Positions 36,531 to 48,719 of a stretch of DNA of 64,000 bases are shown here, in pieces. Origin of the DNA: Aphrocallistes beatrix (Eukaryota > Porifera > Hexactinellida > Sceptrulophora > Aphrocallistidae); the NCBI GenBank assembly GCA_963281255.1, contig OY725489.1, positions 6,634,523 through 6,698,522 of the forward strand, in the 5' to 3' direction. The notes under the pieces were generated by a model, which saw nothing but the letters and a program-made list of their open reading frames with translations, was not told the origin of the DNA and made no database searches. The position numbers and the translations under genes are program-made. Position 1 is the first letter of the stretch; every line of letters starts with the position of its first letter.

Positions 36531-36712
36531 TCTACTCCGCTCAATAGGATCACATTGGTCAGAGGATACTTTAGGTACATTAAGCGGAGAGCCCTGCTAA
36601 CCGAAAATATTTTGTATTATTACTTCTACGAATGTGAGAAATGTACCCATGGCCCAATTAAACATTTGACTGGATTAACCAGTGATCCTACAATTATTAA
36701 ATGGAGTCAACT
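36531..36712. mobile_element. Diverged pogo/Tigger-type MITE
   Basis: ACTCCGCTCAATAGGATCAC at the left and AATGGAGTCAACTG at the right match the intact copy at 43932-44085 (inverse), with mutations and small indels. Confidence 0.65.
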
Positions 36713-36849
36713 GTATTTAAATTCACAAGATTAATTACTTAGCGAAATACACAAATAGATATCCCAGTTTTTGAATGCGCTGCGATTGTAAGTGAGGATT
36801 GTCCGCCATACATATCATTATTTAATTAATCTTATATATTCAAACGCTA

Positions 36850-37480
36850 GGATATTGCAGCTCCTAGTATAGGAGCAAAGGTTGTCACAGTTAATCGAAA
36901 TGTTATCTTCGTTAATCGTTAATCTGTTAACCAAAAAGTTACACAACTTTGATATGGTGTATTTTGCAAATACTGAGGGAGATAGTTTAAGGGATCTTAG
37001 AAGGGCATACTTACCAACCAACCAGGAATCACTGGACTGTCCAGGGACTTTTTAGCCAAATCTAGGGATTTAGAGTCAATTTATGTGGTCATTGATATAA
37101 GCATAATCTATTGCAAACATGTCTAAATATTGATTTTAACGACTAAAATAGTAATAATAATTATATCAAGGAATTTTAATCATTTAAAATCCATGAATTT
37201 CACTCCCAGAGTCCAAGTAAACTGTCGAAATGGGTTGGTAAGTATGGAAGGGCAACATGATTTTAATGAAAAACGCATGTTGCCCTTCATAAAAATCAAC
37301 ATGTTGAGGTTTTCATCAGACAGAAATGATCTCTTGTCCTTCAAGATTCCCTTCATATTTGTGTTAACGGACTTGTAACGGAAGTTAATTAGTCCGATAA
37401 TGATTTTAAAGTTAACTTAAAAGTTAAATCGTTAATGAAAAAAATAACTTGGATTAACGGTTTAGTGCCCAGCTCTGTAT
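36850..37480. repeat. Degraded repeat rich in GTTAAC motifs
   Basis: Both ends carry a version of GCAGCTCCTAGTATAGGAG, resembling the 5' end of the Helentron-like family. The region between has many GTTAA/TTAAC motifs and GGGCAACATG/CATGTTGCCC inverse pairs (about 37250-37285). Structure not resolved. Confidence 0.4.
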
Positions 37481-37682
37481 AGGAGACGCATTAAGGCGTG
37501 TAACGTCCGTTCGCCTGTCCATCCATCTATCTGTCTGTCTACTCACTAAAACAATTTGGAGGGTTTGCTGCTGTGCTGCTGGGTCTACATATGTTGGTTG
37601 CCCTACATTTGTTCGTTGGCGGGCCTACAGTTGCCGTTGGGCCAACATCTGTTGTTTGATCTACATCTGGTTGATCTACATA

Positions 37683-38162
37683 CACTGCCTGAACAAAAGT
37701 ATTCGTACACCCCATAATTCCCATACAAATAGTTACTATAATACTGATTTATTTAGCGTTTCGAGAATATTTAATTTGTGAGAGATACGCTTAATTTAAC
37801 TACAAATTCGAATTCTCCACATTCAAATTACCCACTTTATAAGTTTTCAACTTAATTACTCTTCTTCAAGATTAAATATTTTCAGCATTTGCTTTCCTAT
37901 GCCACATGTCGCGAGTATTCACCATTGTATATGATGGCATTGGTGGTATGAGGTGGCACAGTCTGAAAGTTTTTAACCTTGTGGGAGTGTAAACAAGTTG
38001 AAAGATTAAAAAGTGAGTAATTCGAATATGGAGAATTCGAATTTGAAGTTCAATTAAGCGGACCTCTTACCAATTAACTATCTTGACTCACTAAATACAT
38101 CAGTATTATAACTATTTGTATGGGGAATTATGGGGGGTACGAATACTTTTGTTCAGGCAGTG
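37683..38162. mobile_element. Tc1/mariner-type MITE, complete
   Basis: TIRs CACTGCCTGAACAAAAGTAT / inverse between TA dinucleotides (37681-37682, 38163-38164), with inverted homology well inside (CCCATACAAATAGTTA). 480 bp, non-coding, and a different family from 23797-24275. Confidence 0.9.
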
Positions 38163-38339
38163 TACTATGTTGTTTGATCTACAAAATACTATATAAATAT
38201 AGTTAACGTTTTTGATTCATGATGCGCAATAATGATATAATAGCGAATTAATGACTAATCATATTTAGTGGATGGCGGACTCAGCTGGTGCGGCAGATTA
38301 ATATACACCTGCAATAAATTCTCAGCAATTCGATCACAT

Positions 38340-39170
38340 AAAATGGCAGAGTTGTGTGAAAACTGAAATTTCTAATACTATAAAAGGTGACAATGACGTC
38401 ACTATTCAGTGACGAATCAAAATTTTCGTCTGAGGGCCAGAACTCAATGTCGCCATAGCCATGGATAAAAATATTCTCATTGGAAAGTTTTACTTTTTTC
38501 CATATATAATTGGACCATGGATCAGAATCTAAAAGTCTGATAATTTTTGGAAAAAAACAGACATGTAAAATCTTTACAAACCTGACTTTTTTGTACCGAA
38601 TAATTGCTTGAAAAGTTTGAATTCTTTAGATATTATAACATGGTGAATTTATCATTGATATACAATAAATGATATTTTGAAATCTATTCCAAAATAGATA
38701 GTAATGAATTTATATAGTTAATATTAACTTAATGTTGTTTTGAACCATGGATAAATAAGAACTTGTGGATATGTGATATTCCCTTATAGGTAAAATGACA
38801 ATCCTCCCAAACTTGATGATTTCGTTCTCAGAATCTGTTCATTCAATAAACTTGGTGTTACTATAATAGAAGCTATACACGTAACACTTTTAATATTACT
38901 GTACAGATTTTCAAATTAATTCCCGTTGACAAAGTTTTAGTTGAATATGTAAAAATATAGTCGAAAAATAGGCTAAATTCGATAAAATTAGGTGGCAATG
39001 CAAAAATATGCACTTTGTAACGAAAAATGCTCGGTAGAAATTAAGGATATATGTCAATGAAGAGATATCTGACATGAATGATGCTTTCTAAGACAGTAAA
39101 TGTTTGAACCTAAAGAAAGTTGAAGTATTATATCCTATTGCAACGAAAATTTGAATTTTAATAAAATCCT
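38340..39170 (+). repeat. Dispersed repeat, inverse of 51240-52090
   Basis: Shares in inverse order GACAATGACGTCA, CCATGGATAA, AACAACATTAA and TTGAAGTATTATA-like phrases with 51240-52090. Its start overlaps the GC triple-hairpin family. No genes. Confidence 0.6.
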
Positions 39171-39301
39171 AAAATTTTTATAGTAATATCACTGATGTTA
39201 AGCATTTATTTGAACTATTTTGATGAACTAGAGTAGATAAATATACTACGGTTTTGCTAATTGAACATTTAAAAAAATTCCCATCATATCTAATACAAAG
39301 G

Positions 39302-40545
39302 CTGTCTACGGTAGCGTTAATGATTGTACCAGGGGTATTGACGTGGCTGAAGCTGTTGTAAAAGTGGTTGCTGAGAGAAGTCTCAATGTATTCTGGAAGA
39401 AACTAGCCGGTATCACGACAGACGGAGCACCAGCGATGATGGGAAAAGAGAATGGCGCAGCAGCTCTTATCAAGAAATATGCTAATCGAGATCACTCCAA
39501 GCAAGATGTTCTCAGTGTTCATTGTATCATCCACCAGGAAGTGCTCTGTGGGAAAGCAATGAAAATGGCTCATGTGATGGATACTGTTGTAAGATTGTAA
39601 ACGAAATTCGATCAAAGGGATTGAAGCATCGGCAATTTCAAGCACTCTTGGAATAACTCAACACAGAGTATAGAGACCTTCTTTACCATTGTGAAGTCCG
39701 CTGGCTCAGTAGAGGAAAATTATTGGAACGTTTCTTTAAATTCGTGCTGAGATTGAAATATTTTTTAAGGAGAAAATGCCTCATTTGAAATCAAAAGGAG
39801 GTGATTTGGTTACAGAATTAATGTCTGACAGAGATTGGCAATTGGATCTTGCATTTTTAGTGGACATCACTCAACATCTGAACACACAAAATACCAGATT
39901 GCAAGGACGTGATCAACTAATTATTGTTCTTTTGGAGAATGTGCGTGGGTTTCAAATGATAGTCACCCTCTTCAGGAACCAGATGAAGGAAGGTAAATTG
40001 ATAAATTTCAAGACGATGAGTTCGTTAGTTAATGAGTTTCAAAACCTACTTGCAAACTTTTATAAACGATACGAGAATCATCTTGATGTACTTGAAAATA
40101 ATTTCAAAAATCGATTCAACGATCTTAGAGGAAGAGAACGCAACCTGGCTCTCTTTAGCAGACCGTTTTCTGTTAATGCAGAATACTTTGATGATAACCC
40201 AGATCTCCAACTAGAGATTTTGGACTTTCAGAGTAGCTTAAGTCTCAATGGTTCATTCAAAGAACTTAACTTAGAAGGATTTTACAAGCAACTTTATACA
40301 ATGAATAAAGACCAGTTTCCAAAAAATAATGGAAAATGCATATTTTTGGGCAGTGCAGTTTGGCAGTACATACGTCTGCGAGCAGTGCTTTTCTTTGATG
40401 AAAATAACAAAGTCGAAACATCGATCACGACTTACAGATGGTCATCTAGATACCGCCCTCCGACTAGCGATTTCGCCCATCACACCAAATCTAGATGAGC
40501 TTGTGAAAGAGAAACGCTGCCAAATAAACAGACAAAAGTGAAAAG
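39302..40545 (+). pseudogene. hAT transposase (GTF2IRD2/FAM200-like), decayed
   Basis: Conserved order of the animal hAT transposases that gave rise to GTF2IRD2: GITTDGAPAMMGKENG, SVHCIIHQEVLCGKAM, HVMDTVV, then (frame-shifted near 39600-39770) YHCEVRWLSRGK-like sequence, LDLAFLVDITQHLN, FSRPFSVNAE and the C-terminal dimerisation segment FGSTYVCEQCFSLM (frame +3 from about 40345). A stop at 39598-39600 and at least two frameshifts inactivate it. The N-terminal zinc finger is missing and no TIRs were found. Confidence 0.85.
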
Positions 40546-40759
40546 TTGATTTATTAGCTTGATAATTGAATGAATCAGTAGATAAAATTTATTCATCTCT
40601 ATCATGGCCCGGGGAAGAGTTGTGGTTATGAAATTGGCCTACTATCCGATTCGAGTTTGACACACCTGGTATAATGCAATGGGAATGATACCAACTAAGT
40701 TCTGTAAGTAAATTCATATGAATCAATCTAGAGAGAAAAGTAAATTCAGTAATACCGCA

Positions 40760-41943
40760 ACATGTTCAAAGTCGCCATCTGTTTGAAACTCCCCGGAACA
40801 TCAAAAGTTCATCTTTGGTGCTATTGACATCATTCTCCAAAGCAAACATGATATCTTGGAGAAGAACAGCTTCAGAAATAGGCAAGACATTCGGAACGGG
40901 GATCAGTTCTTCTAGTGCCTCCTCTACAGGTGCTTTCTCTTCTTTGCAAAATTCGAGGACTTATTCATCATCCATCAACTGGAAACCAGATTCGGGTTCA
41001 TCATAACTTGAATCCAACCAGCTCTTTAGTGGAAATTCTTCTTCGTCGCCCTCACTTGTTGTGGGATCAGGTACTTCCATTATACACTTTTCTGGCAGTA
41101 GGCTGTTCCAACTTAAAAATATTGTATAAGGACTAATATCTGACCATGCATTTGCAGCCCAATGAATAGCATCTCTAATTGTTATGTTCTTTTTACTTCA
41201 ATCATTGTTTTTTCCTCATTCAATTCATTTAACGCTGTATGCATCAACTTTACGTGTAATATCTCTTTAGGGTATCTAAGACTGCCTGATCCATCGGCTG
41301 AAGAATTGATGTTGTGTTTCGCAGGAAGAAAAACATCAAATTTTATATTCAGACCAAAATGATGAACATTAGCTTCTTTTAGGAATTTCAGATGTGCATG
41401 AGCATTATCGAGGACCAATATTGCTTTTTCCTCTATTCCGATTGGCCTCAAATTTTTTCTAACTAGAGGAACAAATTCACTATTAAACCATCTGTCAAAA
41501 ATAGAATTGTTCATCCATGCATTGGCCTGATTATACTAGTAACTAACTGGAAGGTTCTTCTTATTAACAAGTTTTAATGCGCGAGGGTTTTCGTATTTGT
41601 AAATGTACACTAATTGGAGTTTGTGTGTGCCAGATGCGTTTGCACATGCCATTAAAGTGACACGATCTTTGTCTAATTTGGTTCCTTCGATTTTGTCTTC
41701 CTCGGGTCCCGCTAATGTCGTAGATCGTCTTTCTATCCTTCAAATCTGGGTTAGTTTTCAAGGATTCTTCTATCTTGGGTCCTGAAAAATTTTTGAGTTC
41801 ACTAATAGTATTCTTGAAATTCCAAATTCTTTTTCAATCTCTGATGGTGTTGTCCCAGTTTTAAGTTTTTTATAAATCTCTTGTTTAACCCTTAAGCTCC
41901 GTTAATTTCTCTTCTTTGTCGTCGCAATAATATTATGTGCCAT
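40760..41943 (-). pseudogene. pogo/Tigger-jerky type DDE transposase, decayed
   Basis: Minus-strand blocks in family order: helix-turn-helix QEIYKKLKTGTTPSEIEKEF (about 41880-41820); catalytic-core parts LMACANASGTHKLQLV and KYENPRALK (about 41670-41580); WMNNSIFDRWF; ILVLDNAHAH with the second acidic residue; FLPAKHNINSSADGSGS, a degraded form of the FLPPNTT...DQG motif; then C-terminal FLSWNSLLP (about 41100). Stops and frameshifts are frequent, and the DNA-binding domain between the HTH and the core is deleted. Confidence 0.8.
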
Positions 41944-42128
41944 TTGATTTTACAATTAAACTAATCAGGGTAAAAAATAAGATTCGATTTATACTACTAG
42001 GAAGCAAGATTTTTGTGGGGGTTATTTGGAAATAATTCGTAAAATAGGTGTTCGTAAAATCGATACAAAGTGTAGTCTATAGTAAGATCAACATAGAACT
42101 AGAGGTACATGTTGCAGTGCAAACGCGA

Positions 42129-42957
42129 GATTGGTGTACACGCGTGTACACCAGTGTGAACGCGTGTACACCAACTAGCTGGTGTACACGCGTGTACACT
42201 GGTGTAAACCCGGGTTTCCATTAAGTTTGATAATCTCGCGTTTACACCAGTGTAAACGCGAGTACCTATATAATTAAATATTGTGGTTGATTTATTACTC
42301 TAAAATATGATATGATGAGACGTATACTAATTACATCTTCTAATCTGATTTATTCTCGTGTGCAATTCAAGTATTATAATCTCGGTTTGCAATTCTAAGA
42401 TCTAGACTAAATTGTCAATAAACATATCTACTTATGGCATTTTGCAAGAACATCGAACTCGACATCTGCTCTTGCACCATTCCAAGCAATTAAACAGCTG
42501 TCAGATTTACTGTAAACAGGAAGAAATATCTCTCGAGATGACAAAGACATTTAATGGATACTTATTTTTATGTTGTCCATCATACATTTATTTTAGGTTT
42601 TCATCACATTTATAAAATCGTGACTTATTTCAGTATGATGCAGATTGCAAATTCTACAATTACTCTTCTTATTTATTCATGTCATGCTTCATAGAATCTT
42701 TAATATTAACACAATGCAATTAATTACTACAGACTCTCGAAATCCAAACAAATTAAAAGAAAAATTTTAATACGTATTAAATTTGTTAATTAATATAGTA
42801 TACTGTTTTAACAATAAACAATTCATCATATCGTATTCTAGAGTAATAAATCAACCACAATATTTAATTATATAGGTACTCGCGTTTACACCACACACTA
42901 GCTAGTTGGTGTACACGCGTTCACACTGGTGTACACGCGTGTACACCAATCTATTTA
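42129..42957. mobile_element. Foldback element with GTACACGCGTGTAC palindrome arrays
   Basis: The terminal about 170 bp are inverted copies starting AGATTGGTGTACACGCGTGT. Each end holds several partial or complete copies of the 20-bp palindrome GGTGTACACGCGTGTACACC separated by AGTGTGAAC and AACTAGCT. The interior is AT-rich and non-coding. A related array is at 23738-23770. No target duplication visible; the right end abuts a TA microsatellite. Confidence 0.75.
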
Positions 42958-42965
42958 TTTATATA

Positions 42966-42966
42966 A

Positions 42967-43035
<69 letters not shown>
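42966..43035. repeat. TA microsatellite
   Basis: About 70 bp of nearly pure (AT)n directly before a GC triple-hairpin family copy. Confidence 0.95.
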
Positions 43036-43039
<4 letters not shown>

Positions 43040-43533
43040 ACGAATTGATTGAAGAGGCGGGCACAGAAAGCTAATTTTTGGCATGTGAGAGTCTTTTGGC
43101 TATGGCTCCAGTAAGTTCCGAGCTCAGACGAAAATGTCGACTCATCATGGAACTATGACGTCATTGTCACATTTTAAAAAGTAAAGCAATACAGTTATTC
43201 GAGCACAACTAAGCCATTATAGGAGATAGAAGGCTGAAATTTTGATAGAATCTGTATACTAACACGTCTCACATATGATGCAACTATCATCAAAAAATGA
43301 TGACTCATCACTTTGCTATGACGTCATCATTACTCATCAAAATTTTAAAAAATGACAAATTTGTTGTTTTTCGAGTGATATCGATTTTAAAACTAAGATG
43401 GACATATTTAGAGATGATATCTCCCTTAAAATTAACCAATGTCACCTCCAGGCGACCGAAGGGAGCCTCCGGCGGACACGAAGTGTCTACCAGCCGCGCA
43501 GCGCAAGCAAGCGAAGCGCGCTTGTATGTTATT
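43036..43533 (+). mobile_element. GC triple-hairpin family copy A (+)
   Basis: Starts GTAACGAATTGATTGAAG after (TA)n. The body has GACGTCATTGTCAC and GACGTCATCATTACTC. It ends with the three-hairpin block (43452-43530) containing GCGGACACGAAGTGTC and GCGCAAGCAAGCGAAGCGCG. No coding capacity and no terminal inverted repeats. Confidence 0.8.
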
Positions 43534-43931
43534 AATTAAAGAACTCACGATAAAATAATTGCATATTGCTACCAAGGTAAAGAGAAAAGTGAGACTGTAG
43601 GTATTCATTTAGCGGGACTTCGCGGGATATAGCATATTAATATTAGTTTGTTCTACTAAAAAGCGGGACAATTGTTTTATCCTGCGTCATGGTTTATCTC
43701 AAAGTAATGGTTGACTTGTTTGAAGCTTGTTCGGCTATTTTTAGTATTTTTTAAAACCCACACGTAATTTATAAAACACTACCAGATTTAAATAAGTAAT
43801 AAAATTATCGATTTAACCGTAGAATGCCCAGAGGGGACACTGTGTCTACACTATAAAACAGCTCCATAAATCCCCTCAAACTATGTCAAAATGAATGAAT
43901 TTAAGGGGCTTTCAAGTTAAATTTGTAAATA

Positions 43932-44085
43932 CAGTCGACTCCGCTTAATTGGGTCACTGTTTAATCGGGTCACTTTTGGTAGGACCAGAATAGCTCTTAC
44001 ACAGAAGCTAATACAAAAATATTTTTGGTTAATAGGGTTCAAAATACCCTCTGACCGATGTGACCCTATTAAGCGGAGTCGACTG
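43932..44085. mobile_element. pogo/Tigger-type MITE
   Basis: TIRs CAGTCGACTCCGCTTAAT / inverse flanked by TA on both sides (43930-43931, 44086-44087). 154 bp. Confidence 0.92.
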
Positions 44086-44141
44086 TATAAGCTTTTATAT
44101 ATCCTTACTATCAAAACTCGATTAATGTGTGTATATATATA

Positions 44142-44632
44142 TATGCACGCTACGATTGCTTGCGCTGCTGGGCTGGCGGACACTTTGTGTCCACCGGAGG
44201 CGCCCTTTGGGCTCCTAGGGTTACATTGATTAATTATGGGGAATAACATCTCTAAATACTTATGTCTATCTTAGTTTTAAAATCGATATCACTCGAAAAA
44301 TCACCAAATTTGTCAATTTTTAAAATTTTGATGAGTAATGATGACGTCATAGCAAAGTGATGAGTCATCATTTTTTGAAAATAGTTGCATCATATGTGAG
44401 GTATGTTAGTATACATATTCTATTAAATTTTCAACCATCTAACTCCTATAATGGCTGAGCTATGCTCGAATAACTGTGTTGTTTAACTTTTAAAATGTGA
44501 CAATGACGTCATAATTCCATGATGAGCCGAAATTTTGCTCTAAGCACAGAACTTAGTGGAGTTGTTGCCAAAAGACTCCCACATGCCAAAAATCAGCTTT
44601 CTGCGCGCGGCAGTTTCTTCAATCAATTCGTT
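44142..44632 (-). mobile_element. GC triple-hairpin family copy B (-)
   Basis: Inverse orientation to copy A, with CACTTTGTGTCC and GCGCCCTTTGGGCTCC hairpins. It carries the uninterrupted TCATCATTTTTTGA that serves as empty site for the insertion at 32628. Both sides have (TA)n and the motif ATTAATCGAGTTTTAATAGT (or inverse). Confidence 0.8.
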
Positions 44633-44695
44633 ATATATATATATATAAACATTAATCGAGTTTTAATAGTAAGGATATACTACATATATATCTTT

Positions 44696-45190
44696 AACGA
44701 ATAGTTTGAAGAAACTGCAAACGCAGAAGGCTGATTTTTGGCATGTGAGAGTTTTTTGGGAATTGCTCCAGTAAGTTCAGAGCTCAGACGAAAATGTCTA
44801 CTCATCATGGAATTATGACGTCATTGTCACATCTTTAAAAGTTAAGCAATACAGTTATTCGAGCATAATTCTGCCATTACTGGATATAGAAGGCTAAAAT
44901 TTTTATCGAATATGTATACTAACATATCTCACATATGATGCAACTATCATCAAAAAATGATGACTCATCACTTTGTTTTGACGTCATCATTACTCATCAA
45001 AATTTTAAAAATTGATAAATTTTGTGATTTTTTGTGCGATAAAGATTATAACAGTAGGACAGACGTATTTTGAGATGTTATCTCCCTTACACAATTAATT
45101 AACCAATGTGACCACAGGCGACCAAAAGGAACCTCCGGCGAACACAAAGTGTCAGTCAGCCGCGAAGCGCAAGCAAGCGAAGCGCGCTTC
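44696..45190 (+). mobile_element. GC triple-hairpin family copy C (+)
   Basis: Same layout as copy A with more substitutions: GAACACAAAGTGTCAGTC has lost part of the stem, while GCGCAAGCAAGCGAAGCGCG is intact. Confidence 0.8.
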
Positions 45191-45414
45191 TTTAAAATAA
45201 TCAAATTTAAAATACCCAAAATATTTTTTGGACAAAATGATGAGGTATCATCATGACGTCATTGTATTAAGTATATTGATTAATAAATATTTTTAAAACG
45301 TTAATTATTTAACCATTATCTATGGTAGAAGATTCGAAATCGACTCAAAATTACAAAATAGTTTGCATAATCATAGCCCTCTAAATATATAACCTTCCAT
45401 CTAAATCTTAAAAA

Positions 45415-46385
45415 TGGACCAGGGATGCGGTAGAAGATGGTTGAACGAATACATGATCTGCCTAAAATCATTAACAAAGCACAATAGAGCTTAGGAATGT
45501 ATTACTAGCATATATAAATATGGTGTCGAAGTATCCATATCCGTTGTAAAATTTTAGATCAGTCATCACATGTTTGCGAAATAGGTCATATTTGAGACAA
45601 ATTTAATGATTTTCAGAGGTCGTTTAAGTGCACTTCTAAGTGGTTTTATTATAATTTTTTTCGTATAGAACTGAGCTGTGAACGGGTTGATGCGAAAATT
45701 TGAAATTTATCATGAATGTTGCTACATTCAAGCGTTGCTATTTAAACGCATTTTGCTCAGTTGAGTTGATATCTTGAAAACCGTAATATCTATGCACTCA
45801 AATTTGATCTTATTTGATAGCCAATATAGTACTACTTCCTATAAAGTCATAATATAATTTCCAAGTCTAGATTAACGAGTTATTAGACAATTTATCACTT
45901 TGGTCACATTTACTAATTTGTTTAATGACTCGTTGGCCATTGAATCTAGACGTGGAAATTATATTATGACTTTATAGGAAGTAGTATATTGGCTATCAAA
46001 TAAGATCAAATTTGAATGCATAGTTATTGCGGTTTTCAAGATATCACCTCAGCTGAGCAAAACGCGTTTCCATAGCAACGCTGGAATGTAGCAACATTCC
46101 ATGAATAATTTCAAACTTTTCACATCAACCCGTTCACAGCCCAGTTCTATACGAAAAAAGTATAATAAAACCACTTAGAAGTGCACTTAAACGACATGAA
46201 AATCTGAAAATCCCAAATATGACCTATTGCGCAAACATGTGATGACTGATCTAAAATTTAACAACGGATATGGGTACTTTTGCACCATATATATGCAGGT
46301 AATACATTTCCGAAGTTCTATTCTGCTTAGTTAATAATTTTAGGCAGATCATGTATTTGTTCAACCAACTTCGACAGCATCCCCC
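45415..46385. mobile_element. Old copy of the P-type foldback MITE
   Basis: Palindromic, with arms matching 57411-58490 (GGACCAGGGATGCGGTAGAA start, GCACAATAGAGCTTAGGAAT, central TATAGGAAGTAGTATA). The CATAGCC termini and flanking duplication have decayed. Confidence 0.8.
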
Positions 46386-46389
46386 ATTT

Positions 46390-47015
46390 ATTGCTGACTC
46401 TGGCTCAGTAACTATCTAATCTGGAAGACATAACTCCCCTCCTCTCAGGGGAAAGCGTCGAAAGATTCATTGAACGAATTATGTATTGTGGAAACATTTC
46501 ACACTCCATTTATTGCCTAACACCAAACACACGCGAACGGGAGTTTCCCTCTGTCTGGGATATGCAATGATTTCTGCTGGATCCTGATAGGAAACTGATG
46601 TATTACGAGGGACGAATTGTTTCTACAATCTATCACCTATCACACTACTTTACTATAGCTGATCGTTTAGCACTTGACACAGCTGTTCCGTTAATGATCT
46701 TCATATACACTGAATCTAGTAGTATCTGTATATGTATTATCAATGGGCATGGCGTATGACTTTACATTGGAGCTGTTCAATTGTTATGTAACAGATATTT
46801 CATTAAATTTTATCCCTGTCATGCCTCGCATTTATTATTAGTTAGCTACAACAGACCACCCAAGTCGTATCTAATAGGCATTGAGTTACTACAAGTATCA
46901 TACGCATATTCACGTACAATTATGTTATTCAACTTATTGTAGTGTTTCACCTGATCACATTTAGATAATTATATTCGGGTCTCACATAAATGCTACAATC
47001 CAACGTGAACAAAAC
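46390..47015. other. Unassigned stretch
   Basis: No gene or repeat recognised. It could hold a degraded LTR or leader of the Gypsy element that follows, but I found no LTR partner. Confidence 0.35.
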
Positions 47016-47020
47016 TCTCA

Positions 47021-48704
47021 ATGGCTACTGGACCTGCACTTTTTCGCAGACCCGCCGAACGCGAATTGGTTAGAGACATCGTAAAAGAGGCTCCGACCAT
47101 TGAAGGTGCGTTGAAGACCCTGGAAGATATCTTAGACCCACCCATTCACCAGTATCAGATGGTGCAGGAACTCTGTAGGTCAGATTGGGAGACTGGGAAC
47201 CAGATTGATGATTATTTTTTAGAAATAAGACGCGACTTTCCTTGCTGGAGTGGATATTAAATTCGTCGCACCAATCCTCGCATCTCAGCTACCAAAAGAC
47301 ATACAGAGTAAACTGAGGGACAAGGTAAAATACATCGAAGGAGAGCAGGGTCGGGATTTGATCAAGACTATCAAGCGAGAGCTCACTGAAAGAGGTTATC
47401 GTCTGGACATGTGGAGTAAAGATTTCGAAAAGATAAAGAAGGTTGCAGTATTGACCTATGTCAGCAGCATGGTTTCATCTAGGATTTTCCAATCCGGCAC
47501 TTTTTTGGAGGTGATAAAAGTTACCTGGCACCCAAACAGTGGTTTATCTTGGAATTCCAGGGGTGATAGCAACCCGATGCCAAAATCGAATCACACTGCA
47601 AGCACCTTGGCTCCTCGGACGATACCAGACTGGCACCTATAAGTGCCGACCGAGCACCTAGATAAACCCCTGGTCAGCAGCGAACCACCACCTTCAATCC
47701 TTGCTACTAACAGTACATTAGAAGCCCAGATGACTATGAACGATACAGTTGCTTACTCTAGGACTCCATTTCGAAGCTCTCAATGGGGTCGCCAGCCCAA
47801 GCAACCGTCACATTCGGCTAAAGGATGTTTTATCTGCGGAGGTTTGCACATGTTGAAACATTGTCCCGAGAAGCGGTGCCCAGGCTGTGGGGAAAAAGGA
47901 CATTCGACACCAGAGACAAACCCTCACCGAACTTCTTGAGGAATTTCCTCTGTGTTCGCCGAGAACCCTAAGAAACCCGCAATAACCTCAATAACGAAGC
48001 ATATGATCGAAACAGGGAACGCTCGCCCTGTGAAGCAGAACATGAGGAGAGTCTTACCAAACATGGAGCAGAAGATAAACAGTCAAGTGGATGAAATGTA
48101 GCGAATGGTGTATGCAGTCCATCAAGCTCCCCGTGGTGTCGTCAGGTAATATTGGTGTCTATGAAAAGTACGAGGTTCGTTGTCGATTATCGCGATCTCA
48201 ATATGCGACTGTTAAAGATGCATACCCAATGCCAAACCCGAAGGACATTTTAAATTGAATGCACGGGAAGGAGTTATTTTTCTTGATGCTGCTAGCGCTT
48301 ACTGGTGTGTCGAGATGGAGGGAGAAGACAAGTATAAGACGGCCTTTGTTGCCACCTCCCGGGGACATTACGAGACGAATCGTATGGTTTTCGGCCTCTG
48401 TAACAGCCATTTATTCTTAGTATTCGGCCTCTGTAACAGCCAAATGACATATCAAAGGCTTATGGATACTACGTTAAGAGCCGTTGGAAATGCGGATTCA
48501 TATATTGACGATGTTTGCGTGAACTCGGACTCCTTTGAGAAACCTTCGGGACTTCGGGACCTGCGCGAAACGCTTGTCACGCTGCAAAGGGCAAACATAC
48601 AACTTCGCAGGGACAAATGTAGATTCGCCGCCACCTCCGGTGAGCTCGTTGGACACACTATTTCGAAGGGAGGACGGAGCCAGTGCAGAGAAAGTACAAG
48701 ATGA
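47021..48704 (+). pseudogene. Gypsy (Ty3) retrotransposon gag and reverse-transcriptase fragments
   Basis: gag blocks (47021-47260 and 47250-47642, frame change between them) are followed by two zinc knuckles, CFICGGLHMLKHC and CPGCGEKGH (about 47825-47905). After a gap, GNARPVKQNMRRVLP and then reverse transcriptase motifs FLDAASAYWCVEM, YETNRMVFGLCNS and YIDDV (YxDD, about 48500). A 33-bp tandem duplication (starts about 48388 and 48421) repeats the VFGLCNS segment. Protease, RNase H and LTRs are not seen. Multiple stops and frameshifts mean it is dead. Confidence 0.8.
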
Positions 48705-48719
48705 GCTATTTTCAAGAGC

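Noticed and set aside
42120..42260. Palindrome array as a CRISPR or telomere-like array
   Set aside because: Irregular spacing, no unique equal-length spacers, and it forms the TIR of a foldback element.
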